In this document: positions 33,958 through 44,123 of the stretch, piece after piece
How the letters are laid out: every line of letters begins with the position of its first letter
How positions within the stretch are numbered: the first letter of the stretch is position 1
DNA from: Anthoceros angustus
Lineage: Eukaryota > Streptophyta > Anthocerotopsida > Anthocerotales > Anthocerotaceae
Assembly: GCA_010909165.1 (NCBI GenBank)
Contig: MU008160.1
Location: 558,001-622,000 of the forward strand
Length of the DNA stretch: 64,000 nt
Direction: 5' to 3'
Program-made: the position numbers and the translations under genes
The notes under the pieces: model-generated
Database searches by the model: none
The model's input: only the letters and a program-made list of their open reading frames with translations
What the model was told of the DNA's origin: nothing

Positions 33958-36813
33958 ATGGCAACAGTACAACCGGACCCGCTGTGGACCCAACAAAATG
34001 GTGTGTGTGCAGGGATTCTACGAGGAGGCTCACCTCATCGCAGCGAATCAATCCCAGGCAAACAAAGCCTTCAGGTGCAGCAGTGTAAGGAGCCCAGCCC
34101 CTCCACTTCCGAGAAAAGGTGTGGGTGGGGACGGGTTTTCCAACCATGATCATTGCCAGGAGCAGGAGCACTTGTGGCAGCAATTTTTCTGGAGCCTACC
34201 ATGTGGTGGGACAACAGACGAGATAAGAAGAGCTCCCGTTCGCCTGACTTCCGGCGTAAGGGGTCCGGCGAGGTGCTGTGGTTAAACAACATGTTTAAGC
34301 CAGCTTGGGTTGATGACCAGCTCGTTTCCTTGGATATGCTGATGGGTCATGGTGCCTCTCCTTCAAGGCGAGATGGATAAGCCTGAACCTGGCAGGCGTG
34401 AAGGATCAGGGCGGGTGGGGTAACGTCTGGAACCGTGAGCATGTTATGTCAGCAGGGGAAGCTTTCTGAGGCCGTTGGAGCCCTGGAATCTCTGGTGCAG
34501 GCAGACTCTGGTGTTTCTCAGTCTCTGCTTTACACTGTGCTAAAACTGTGTACAGCTAAGAAGGATTTGGTTGTGGGGCGACGAGTTCATGACCTCAGTG
34601 TCCAACTTGGGTACGAGTCGAGTGCGTACTTGGGGAACCATATCTTGCGCATGTATGCATGTGGAGGTAGGCTAGAGGAGGCCATGGATGTGCTCACCAG
34701 GTGGGCAAACCGGATGCCTTCATGTGGTCTTCCATAATCTCCGCATACGTTAAGCATGGGAAACCTAATGAGGCTGTACAACTGTACCATGAGATGCGTA
34801 GGTCAGGAGTGAAGGCGGATGCTCACGTCTTTGTAGCTGCCCTTCAAGCTTGTGCATTTGCAGCCGACTTGGAATCTGGCAGAAAAGTGCACTGTGATGT
34901 GGTGCAGTGGCATTCCTACTAACTTGTTTGTTGGCAACTGCCTGGTGGACATGTATGCAAAATGTGTGAACTGAAAGATGCACGCCAGGTTTTGACAGCA
35001 TGGCCACAAAGGATGTGGTGACATGGACAGTGCTGATTGCGGGTATGCACGAAATGTGGTGCAATGAAAGATGCACGCTTTTGACAGCATGGCCACAAAG
35101 GATGGCATGGAATGCCTGATTGCTGGGTACACAGCAAGGACTAGCCAAAAATGTGTATGGACAAATGGAGGCGGGCCTCATTTTGCCTGACCATGTTACT
35201 TTTGCCTTCTGAAGGCCTGTGGAAGCACTGGTGCCTTACAGAAGGCATACAGATTGTTCAAGAGGAGGCACGCTGGATGACGTTGTGGGTAGCCTGGTGG
35301 ACATGTATGCAAAATGTGGTGAACTGAAAGATGCACGCCAGGTTTTGACGGCATGGCCATAAAGGATGTGGTGACATGGAATGCCCTGATTGCTGGGTAT
35401 GCACAGCAAGGACTTAGCCAAGAGGCACTTGTTGTGCATGGACAAATGGAGGCGGACCTTTGGCTGTGTTACTTTTGCTTGCCTTCTGAAGGCCTGGAAG
35501 CACTGGTGCCTTACAGAAGGGGCATACACTGCACTCACAGATTGTCGAGGACTGCTGGATGACGTTGTGGTGGGCCTTGTGGACATGTATGCAAAATGTG
35601 GTGAACTGGAAAATGCCAGGTTTTGACAGCATGGCCACAAAGATGTGGTGTTACGTGGAATGCCCTGATTGCTGGGTATGCACAGCAAGGACTCAAGGCG
35701 CTTGTTGTGTATGGACAAATGGAGGAGGTGGGCCTTATTTTGGCTGACCATGTTACTTTTGCTTGCCTTCTGAAGGCCTGTGGAAGCACTGGTGCCTTAC
35801 AGAAGGGCATGCACTGCACTCGATTGTTGAAGAGGACTGCTGGATGACATGGTGGGCACCTGCCTGGTGAGATGTATGCAAAATGGTAAACGTGCACGCC
35901 AGGTTTTGACAGCATGCCAAAGATGTGACATGGCATGGACCACCCTGATTGCTGGGTATGGTACTTGTGATGAAGGTCACAAGGCACTAGCTTGTTTTGA
36001 GGAGATGTTAGTCGCGGTATTCAGCCTGATGATACGACTTTTACTTGCCTTCTAGTAGCATGCAGTCATGAGGACTGGTCCAGAGGGTCAAGCACTTGAT
36101 TCCATGGCTAATCAGCATGGCATCAAACCTACTGCATTATAATTGCATGATTGATCTTCTTGGCGTGCTGGCCATTTAGATGAGGCAGAGAAGATGCTAT
36201 TATCATGAGGCCAAAGTAATGTTGTGGGATTGACGTCTTTGTTGAATGCCTGCAAAAGTCACGGGGATCTAGAGAGCAATGTGGTGTTTTGAAAGCATTG
36301 TTAGGCTGGACCCCCAGAGGCGGCGCCTATGTGCTCATGCCTATGCAGATGCAGGTAGGTGGATGGATGTAGACAGGATTGAAACACAGAGAAGGGCAGC
36401 AGGAGCGAACAAGAAACCAGCAGTGGCGAGCATTGAGGTAAATAAGGAGGTGCATAGATTTCTGGTGGGAGATAGGAGAGAGGATATTGCAATTAAGGTG
36501 GAGAGGACGAATGCACGTCTGAAGCAGGAAGGAGGCCACGTACCTCACACAAATCTGGTGCTAAAGCCCCTGTGTGAAAAGCGAAAGGAAGATGCACTTT
36601 GTGGGCATGCTGAGAAGCTAGCTCTGGCTTTTGGCCTCTTGAACACTCCGAGTGGGACACCTCTGGTGGTAACAAAGAATCTACGCATGTGCAGTGACTG
36701 CCACAGTTCCACGGAGATCATGTCAAGGCTGGAACAGAGACATTGTTGTAAGGGATGGGTACCGTGTGCATCGATTCGCAGCTGGTTGTTGCAGTTGTAA
36801 GGGTCGACCGTGA
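33958..36813 (+). pseudogene. PPR-DYW protein, right-arm copy, heavily deleted
   Basis: Mirror copy of 24335-27267, from ATG 33958 (MATVQPDP). The PDF motif is intact at 34190-34340 (WWDNRRDKK, SPDF, GEVLWL). The first PPR motifs are readable at 34435-34920. From 34920 to 36060 the PLS units are riddled with short deletions. The E/DYW region at 36279-36813 keeps CGHAEKLALAFGLL, CSDCH and the CKGRP end, but GAGACATT replaces the GAGGGACATT of the 49784-53353 copy. That is a two-base loss exactly where the left arm lacks one base. It is the most decayed of the three copies. Confidence 0.85.
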
Positions 36814-38899
36814 GAAGAATGAAAAGGAGCCAGTGCTCAAGTGTGGACGTCCATCCATGGATTTCACTTGTTCGTGTAGGGATGGGCATTCGAAAACTAT
36901 GAAACTAGGTCTACCAACTATGCAACGAGTGCCATTATCTGTGAAAGTATGTACATATTTCCACTGACTATGAGTTGCGTTTCGTAGTTTCAGTGTTGCC
37001 AGGATCTTAAAACATTCACCGTTTTGAGCTGTTTGATCTGGTCCAGGCCTCAAGAAGGAGTACGCCGTAGCTGAAACTGGCTGACCAATGTGAGGCTGAT
37101 GGCCGGTGCTTCGATTTCAGTAGACTGACGCTGGCTACATTTCAGAGGAGATGCACAATGAAAAGACAAGGAGCTACTGTCTGCAATATTGCAATGTTTG
37201 ACTTGATGTTAAGGTTGAACTCTCTAAGCAGGAGGCAGTTTGTCTGGACACACACACAGGACATGTTGCAGCTGCGTGTTTCAGGAACACGATTCATGTC
37301 TAGCTAGCGTGTCTGGCGCAGCGTGTACAGTTTTGAGAGATTTTTGGATCATGCTCCTGATTACAAAGCTCCGAGGTCTTACTGTCGGTATGCAGGTACT
37401 CTGATTCATCCAGCAAGTACGACATGGCGTTGGATACGGATCATCAATTTGTTCCATCTGCCGAGCGAGAAGATACGAGCGCCTTCTTGAACACATCTGT
37501 GTCATTTCCAATGTGAAATATTCACTGCCATGGTGGGACAGGAACGTTTGTCGATCTGGAGCCGAGACCCGATTGGTGCCAGGTTGCCTGAGGTCCGTGG
37601 TGAGGCTGTTGTGGCAAGTGTGGGGTTTGAGATGGTTTTATGTTGGAAAGTTGAGGTTGGAAGGATGTTCGGGTTTCGCAGGTGATGGATGACTCGTGAA
37701 GCGATCGCAACTGGTGGCGGGTGACGATGACTTGCTTCAGCTCTTGAGACTGCGGTGAAGATGGCGAATTTCGGTTTTCTGGGGTATCTGGCGGGTGAAG
37801 ACGACCGCTTCACAGACCGTCGTGAGGATGGCGAGTTTCGGATTCTGTTGGATAGAACAAGTGCCAAACGAGTAGGTCATTTGAAGAATCACCAGAAGAC
37901 TAGGTACTGTATGGAACAGAAACGATTGAAGGGAATATATTGTATAAAATAGCTACTTACGTGAAAATAACTTAAGACTTAGAGTTAAACCATCCAACTG
38001 GAGCACTTTCATTCTCTGGTGACGCGCGGTTCTCGGCACCTGACGACGCGGCCCGCATTGGAGGAGCGGAGGCCCTCTCTTGGGCAGCCGCGTATCGTCT
38101 TCAAATGGATCTACATTTTTTGTGTGTTCTTTTCTTCTTCTCCAGCCACGTGGGTTCAGCATGGCCCAAGGAGGTGGCGCGACGAGAAACGTGTGCAGGC
38201 GCAAATAATGCAGCTGGGACGTCGCTGGGTGCGGTGCAGCAGGTCCAGAGCAAATCATGCAGCAGAGGTGTAAGTAACGCCAGCGCCGAACCTTTTCCCG
38301 GAGGATCACTTGACATGACGATCCCGGATCGGGTGACCTTTCGGGAGAGCGAGGCCAGCAAGGTTGCTATTGGTCAGATCAATGTCGGGAATGTTGGTTG
38401 ATATTCAATCTTATCATGGAGATGGCCCAGCCTTCTCCGGCATTCATCCTCCTCTTCACTCTTGCATTCAGGTTCTGTTGGAAAAGCAACAGCATGAAAG
38501 ATGATGCCATTGTCAGCTAAGAAACGGCAATTTGAATGCGAAGCCGTGGCAGAGTCTTGCTTGAATTAGAGGTGCTATGCTCTATGATTTGGCAAATTGC
38601 GCACCGAGCAACCTAGGAGGCCGACTGTAAAATGGCCCTCTGCTGGAAGTTGAAGTTCCTCACTCAGCTGTAGCTTCTCGTTGCTCTGACCATTTTGGTG
38701 TCTGCGGTTCCCTACGACAGAAGCCACGGCTGCTTTCATCGCTTATCAGCGCTGTGTGTTTGCTATTTGGTTGTCGGCTGTTGTGAGCATAGCTAGACAG
38801 TGTTGAGGATTGCAGTCTTTAATTTGCTCGGGGACGCTCTTTGAAGAGCCTTTCCCTGCACTTTTCCCCTAGAGTGGAGTTTGTCATCAAGTTTCCACA
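36814..38899 (+). other. Unassigned flank between the PPR and SABATH copies (right arm)
   Basis: Mirror of 22220-24334. No known gene is recognised. A possible small secreted-peptide frame lies at 38105-38401. Short repeated segments near 37730-37850 (GAAGATGGCGAATTTCGG, GAGGATGGCGAGTTTCGG) are also found inverted in the left arm. Confidence 0.4.
38105..38401 (+). CDS. Possible small secreted protein (98 codons), unrecognised
   Basis: The frame starts MDLHFLCVLFFFSSHVGSA, which looks like a signal peptide with a plausible cleavage after GSA. A short Ala/Ser-rich mature part ending in IGQINVGNVG follows. In the left arm (about 23020-22740) the start is kept but an extra G in a G-run shifts the frame. 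It lies about 500 bp upstream of the SABATH copy and could instead be untranslated leader. No family is recognised. Confidence 0.25.
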   Translation: MDLHFLCVLFFFSSHVGSAWPKEVARRETCAGANNAAGTSLGAVQQVQSKSCSRGVSNASAEPFPGGSLDMTIPDRVTFRESEASKVAIGQINVGNVG

Positions 38900-39794
38900 A
38901 TGACGATCCAGGCGCTCGGCAGGGACAGCGATGTTATCCAGGTTGCCAAATCCAGCATGTCGGGAGGCAACGGGAGGACAGCTACGCTAAGAACTCGCAG
39001 CTGCAAGCACACGTTTTCAACTTCTGTGAAAGCGTGCTGTACACTGCCTTGAGGAGATGCAGGATGTACCTGCTCCTGCGCCCGGCGTGCCAGCTCTGAG
39101 GGTCGCGGACCTGGGATGCGCCACTGGCAGCAACACGTTGAATGCGGTGAAGAGCATTTTGGATGTGGTAAAGTACAGATATCGGAGGGAGGATGTGGAA
39201 ATGCCCGAGGTGGAGGTGTTCTTTTCTGATCTGCCTTCCAACGATTTCAACACCTTGTTCCAAGAATTGCCGCTCTGCATCGAGGCTCAAACCAGTCGCT
39301 CAAAGATTTCAGGCGCAATTCGAGCAGGAGGATTTTCTCCGCCGGCGGCGTCCTGGCTCTTTCTTCAAGGAGGCTGTTTCCTTCCAGGAGCATGCATTAT
39401 CTCCTCTTTTCGGCTCTGCATTGGCTTTCCGAGGTGATATTCGCACTTTCAGCTTCCTCTAGCAGCACTGCTACAGCTGTCAGCTGGATGACGGCCTGTG
39501 GATTGAAGCTCATGTAGACGGAAGTGACTGACATCTTCGCCTGCCTTGTGTGTAGGTTCCTGCAGCGATCACAGATAAAAATTCTGATGCCTACAACAAA
39601 AACCGCATATGGTTGGATGGAACCAGTGGACCAGTGCGAGATGTGATTGCTCAGCAATCCCGGATGATTTCAGGAAGTTTCTGCAATTTCGAGCTGAAGA
39701 GCTGGTGCCTGGCGGCGTTTTGGTGCTCATGTTCGGTGGCAGGTTGGAGAAGGACCGTCTTAGGAGTGAGGGGGACCTCGCTAACGGAGTGGAA
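38900..39794 (+). pseudogene. SABATH methyltransferase, right-arm copy, truncated by a Copia LTR
   Basis: Mirror copy of the left SABATH gene from ATG 38900. One G is missing in the substrate-loop motif (AACGGGAGGACAG), so the frame breaks after SMSGGNG. Motif I (VADLGCATGSNTL) remains near 39100. Here the EVEVFFSDLPSNDFNTLFQELP stretch is in a single frame, where the left copy is shifted. Another base is missing just after it. The exon with FRAEELVPGG lies near 39690. The copy stops at 39794, where TGTGAAG of a Copia LTR begins, so the last exon is absent. The two copies carry different frameshifts. Confidence 0.8.
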
Positions 39795-39990
39795 TGTGAA
39801 GAACTGATGCGTTCAGGATCTTACATTAGATTGCATAAGAGTACAGAGAATGTTCAGAATGTAGGCTTGGCCATTGCCCAAGCGGTGTTGTGCGTAACCA
39901 TTTTGAATGGTGACCATTCAAGGTGGCGCTTGAGCTCTAATGACTTAAATAATGAAGCGTGCCCTAAGGGCTAATGCTATCATTTTAACA
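39795..39990 (-). mobile_element. Copia 3' LTR (196 bp) inserted in the SABATH copy
   Basis: It begins TGTGAAGAAC and ends ATTTTAACA, with the family's GCCCTAAGGGC palindrome inside. On the minus strand it follows a polypurine tract and the Copia pol remnant, so it is the element's 3' LTR. The left arm continues the SABATH exon past this exact point (21323 downward), which pinpoints the insertion. TGGAA at 39790-39794 would be one half of a 5-bp target duplication; the other half is not found. Confidence 0.75.
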
Positions 39991-39999
39991 CTCCCACTT
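39991..39999 (-). other. Polypurine tract of the Copia element
   Basis: AAGTGGGAG on the minus strand lies immediately before the LTR's TGTTAAAA start, as in many plant Copia elements. Confidence 0.65.
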
Positions 40000-40016
40000 A
40001 GCATGTAGTCCTTAGG

Positions 40017-40017
<1 letters not shown>

Positions 40018-40064
<47 letters not shown>
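40018..40064. repeat. TA/TG dinucleotide microsatellite
   Basis: About 16 TA repeats followed by about seven TG repeats, between the polypurine tract and the Copia pol remnant. Confidence 0.95.
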
Positions 40065-41480
40065 AAACTTTGCTAAGCTTTGTGTAACCGAGACTCTTCT
40101 TAGTCCCATATTCTTCACGTGTTCTTGATGCTTGATCGTGAGTGCAAACGTCCCTTCATCATCATTGCAATAAACAACTATAAACTTGCCTTCATCAACT
40201 ACTTGCCTTATGAAGTGAAATTGCACCTCTATGTGCTTCGTCATGCGTGGAACTTTGGATTATACGTGAGTGCAATAGCACTCTGGTTATCGCAATAGAG
40301 GCACAGGGATCCTTTGCATTTCGCCTAACTCCGAAAGTTGTAGAAGTTGCCAAAGTCCATCTTTACAAGCATGTGTTAAAGAGCAATACTCAGCCTGTTG
40401 AGCCGAGTGCGACCAGCTGCCTCTTGCCGCTCCAAATTTGTTGCCGTGCCTAGTAGGTATACATAGTTGTGCTTCCTATCGCCGACGTTGCCGGCCCGGC
40501 CGCTAAAGCCTTCTAGTTGTAAAGGCTCTCCTTGTTTGATATGTGATTAGTAGAGCAGCCCTAGGTCCGGGGTTGCTCTTAAGTATCCGAGTATCCTCTA
40601 ACCGCCCAATGAGCTTGAGTAGGGGTGAGGAATTGTGACAAGGCTTGAATAGGATAGATCAGTCCGGTGCAAACCATAAGATACATAAGACTCACCGAGG
40701 AATAAGGAGGAGGAGTAGTATTGGAGGTATCATCCTGTTGGTCCGCTTCCTGCTAAGCTTAAGATTCATTTCCATGGGTGTAGAGATGGGTTTAGCGTCT
40801 AACATCTTAAACTTGGTTAGAATCTCTTGGATGTATTTGATGGTGAATAAGGATGCTTCTAGCGTTTCTATCTCTTAGGACATGCCTAAACAGAAGAAAG
40901 TTCTCTACAAGTTGTCATAGAGAAACGCTTAGCTAGCATAGATCGGTATTTTCTAAAATAGCCTTAGTATTAGACATAAGAACTATGTCATCTACGTATA
41001 CTCCTAAGACAATGAATTCATTACCTAGTCTCTTGATATAAATGTTGCTCGAGTTTAGCTTAGTGAACTCTAGCTCCTTAATGACATCTAACTTGTGATA
41101 CCATTTCATGGCGCTTTGCTTAAGTCCGAGTATGGATTTCAATAAGCAAGCATTATGCTTTCTTTATCCCGAACATGTATCCCTTCCGGAATCTCCATAT
41201 AAATAATGTGATCACCATATAGAAAAGGCATCTTAATATCAAGTTGCATTAGTTCATAGTTGTGATGAGATACCCAAAGCTAAGAGGATTCTAAGATATT
41301 TTGACAGGGACTAAAGGTTTATCGTAGTCAAAACCATATTTTTGTGAACCCTTAGCTACCAGTCTAGCTATATCTTCATACCAATTGCTAGTACTCTAAT
41401 TTAATTTTTAACGCCCACTTACTCCTACCAATTTTCACGTCCCTATAGGTGAAGAGTTAGGTCCAAGTTTTATTGGCTTC
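40065..41480 (-). pseudogene. Copia pol remnant (reverse transcriptase and RNase H)
   Basis: Read on the minus strand, pieces of a Copia polyprotein appear in order but in changing frames. They are KGSQKYGFDYDKPLVPV near 41320, YGDHIIYMEIPEG near 41200, GLKQSAMKWYHKLD near 41120 and the RT active-site motif YVDDIVLM near 40985. Then come ASLFTIKYIQEILTKFKMLD near 40830, CDNQSAIALTYNPKFHA near 40280 and HIEVQFHFIRQVV near 40220 (RNase H). Several stops and frameshifts make it non-functional. No gag, protease, integrase or 5' LTR is found to the right, so the element is truncated. Confidence 0.85.
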
Positions 41481-41902
41481 TAGGGATTCTTGACCGATTG
41501 CTTGCTTCAAACATGCCAGAGTTGTTGCTTCACGATAGCTAGCAGACAAATTGATCCAAGATTAAGACAATATGCTATATCTTGGGATCCCCGCGGGTTA
41601 GTAGGAGAATATCCAGTATCGACCCACGTTGAATCAGGACCGCCCACGAGAAATGGGTGGTATCGGTGTGGAATAACCTCATTACAAGCCTGCCGTATGA
41701 GGTAAACACTTGAATTCATATAAGCACTTCCCACCAAACCAAGCAAACAAATCTAATACGCGGGAACAACCAATAACAATGGGAGTGAGTAGCTCGCACG
41801 CCGTGGCACAAACACACCTCCCCACGGAACAACGCGCAAATTCCTCACATCGCCTCCTGAGTCATAGCTCCTCCACACAACGCTCAGACGAGATATCTAG
41901 AG

Positions 41903-42066
41903 GGTTCGACGCTGTCGCTGATGACGTCGGACCTGGGCTACATCGCCGGAACTCCGATCCTGGGATGGCTCGCGACGAGCGTCGGGTACGACGCGATGCA
42001 TCTCGCGACGGCGTCGGTCGTCCTTTCCGCCGGTTCGTTCTATGCCTGGCGGAGAAGCGTCTCCCG
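41903..42066 (+). pseudogene. GC-rich fragment reading like the C-terminal helices of a bacterial-type MFS transporter
   Basis: In the frame starting at 41903 the translation includes LGYIAGTPILGWLATSVGYD and then LATASVVLSAGSFYAWRRS. It is hydrophobic and Gly/Ala-rich, like the last two helices of a major facilitator protein, and ends in a basic tail before TAG. The codons favour G/C at third positions, unlike the surroundings. It stops beside an ambiguous base at 42068. It could be a bacterial insert, contamination or an assembly join. Only about 55 residues are seen, so the family call is tentative. Confidence 0.4.
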
Positions 42067-42067
42067 A

Positions 42068-42068
42068 N
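42068..42068. other. Ambiguous base N
   Basis: The only N in the window. It lies two bases beyond the GC-rich transporter-like fragment and may mark a low-quality join. Confidence 1.
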
Positions 42069-43799
42069 GCTCACATGAGTAGCAACACTATAAGGTTTGC
42101 ATTCTTAAAGAATAAAATTCATTGCGAACCGTGACCAATGTCATGGTGGATTGGTAAATATCCGTGATCTCGCCTCCAAGCTGGGCGAGGTGAGGGCACC
42201 ATCGTGTGATGGAGAGTGACTGTCTAGGGCATGCATGTGCATGCCTGCCTGCCTTGTCCATGAGTCGAGAGCGGTGAAGGTCCGGTGGTTTGGAGAGAGC
42301 CATCAACGATGGCAAGAAGATCTCAGTATTTAGAGCAATCTTCATCCGCTTAGACCAAACTTCAAACTTTGGTACAAACGGTCTTTCTCCTTAAAATCCG
42401 ACTCACATTCATAACATTAATGATTGGAGCAGGAGGAGAAGGTGCTGTTAGCCAGAGGTCAGACTGGTGGATTTCTCCAAAACATGCAAATCCGTTTTCC
42501 AGTTTTGGTTTGCTCTAGGATGATCTGCTAGTCTGATTGCAGTAACATGGGTGAGTGGCTTGCCAAGCTCAACGTGGGCTTCCCAACGAGCCCATGCTTG
42601 CCCTCATCCGCACAAATCCACCGAGAGCCAAGGCAATCGGGCCACACATGACAACACCAAGGCAATCCGGCACTGTGTCTGCTCGCCCTCCTTTCCTCCC
42701 CGTTGGCAAAACCTCTGTTCCCTGCAAGGTTAGAGAGAGAGAGAGGGCAGACGAAGCGTATCCACTCTTCGGGGAAATCAAGTGCCGCTGGTCGATGAGC
42801 CAGACGGACAAAACTACCTACCCACTGGTAACGAATTCATGACCCTCGTTGTTCTTGAAAAATCCCCAAACATTGATCTACAATTGAGTGGGATAGCAAC
42901 GCAACGGTATTAGTGAAATAAGTACATAAAAATATATATAAGGGCTTTGAGTAGGATACACTCACTTTTGAGAGAGCTGGCAAGCTCACTTAGACGGCTG
43001 ATCCTTCGGCATGTGGTGTGTCGGAGCATCGGCCAAGTCATGCGTGTAGGGTTGTCATCCCAGTATGTACTTCTTTTAGCATAAGGAAGATTTGGCGGTG
43101 CACGCCCATCTGCGAGTCTTTGGTGGTCGGAGTCGACTGGTGAGAAGTCGGGGGGGTGAAGCTCCGCGAATACCTACTTAAAAAGGCCGGGGGAATCTTG
43201 CTCCACCAAGTGCCTGTCCAGCAGGCCACTCGACGTCCGGTGCGTCGAGTAATACGGCGCTGGCTCTTGGAAACCATTCGGCGACTTGAGGGTTTCCTCG
43301 GATTGCAGTTCGAAAGGTTAGGGCTTGGACTGTTGGCATTGGACTCCGTGGTTGGTCCGGTAGCGCTGGGGTTTTGATTTGTCGAGGATTTACCTCGGGC
43401 AGGTAGTATAGAAGAGATTTAGCAGCATGAGTAACACGAGCCGTTCCCTTGGGTTCGAACCAACCACTACAACGATAATGAGTTATAAATGTGCACCTTG
43501 CTAGCCCGCTAGCAAAAATATTCCCACACCTGCCATAGCAAAATCCACCTGCGTGAAGCATTTATCGCTTTGGAGATAGAGACACAAGCGTGCTTGAAAG
43601 GCCACGTAGATCCGAGACCCCACAACTTCTAAGCGGTCTTCCCACTTGCACGTCAAATCGTACAAGGGACTTGTACGAGAGATCGTGTCTGATGTCATGA
43701 TAATACTTTCATTGACCTTCTCCTATAATCTAACTTGACCTTATCTCTCTTAAGTTCTAACCACTTGAACTTATGTCGTTCATGTTGTGTATAAGGTAC

Positions 43800-44123
43800 A
43801 TGGTACTCATAATGAAATTTCTATTTTTTTCACACTTCGTCAAACATGGTATTCAACTTGGTGAAGCCTAAGCCCAAGATGCTTTACCTTCTGTAAAAAA
43901 ACTATATAAACTCTTTTATTAAATACAAAATATTAAATTCTAATCCAAACACAAGTCAATTCATCAAAATAAGATATAAAAGTTCACAAGAAATAATTTA
44001 AATAAACACTTTGAGCTTAAATGTTTACTCAAATTCCTACCCTCTGCCTTCGTCGACCTTTTACTCTAACCTAGTTTGAGCCTTTTATCTTCTTCTCTAA
44101 CCACTTGTTTATGAACATACGTG
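43800..44123. other. AT-rich 3' flank of the GDSL gene
   Basis: AT-rich DNA downstream of the GDSL-lipase stop codon, presumably including its 3' untranslated region. Nothing else is recognised. Confidence 0.4.

Larger units (their letters stand above)
32255..39794 (+). repeat. Right arm of the large inverted duplication (about 7.5 kb)
   Basis: Mirror image of 21323-28985: VAMP72-like, PPR-DYW, unassigned flank and SABATH, all on the plus strand. It ends abruptly at a Copia LTR. It has lost more short segments than the left arm, especially within the PPR repeats. Confidence 0.9.
41481..43799. other. Unassigned DNA with a GC-rich transporter-like fragment and one N
   Basis: Apart from the fragment at 41903-42066 I recognise no gene. 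The stretch near 42838-42890 (GTTGTTCTTGAAAAATCCCC) resembles 49649-49680, suggesting a dispersed repeat. A short GA run lies at 42729-42746. Composition varies sharply along the stretch, as in patchwork repetitive DNA. Confidence 0.35.

Noticed and set aside
43435-43475. GGTTCGAACC, resembling a tRNA T-arm or B box
   Set aside because: The flanks do not form a full T-stem, acceptor stem or anticodon arm, and no A box sits at the right distance.
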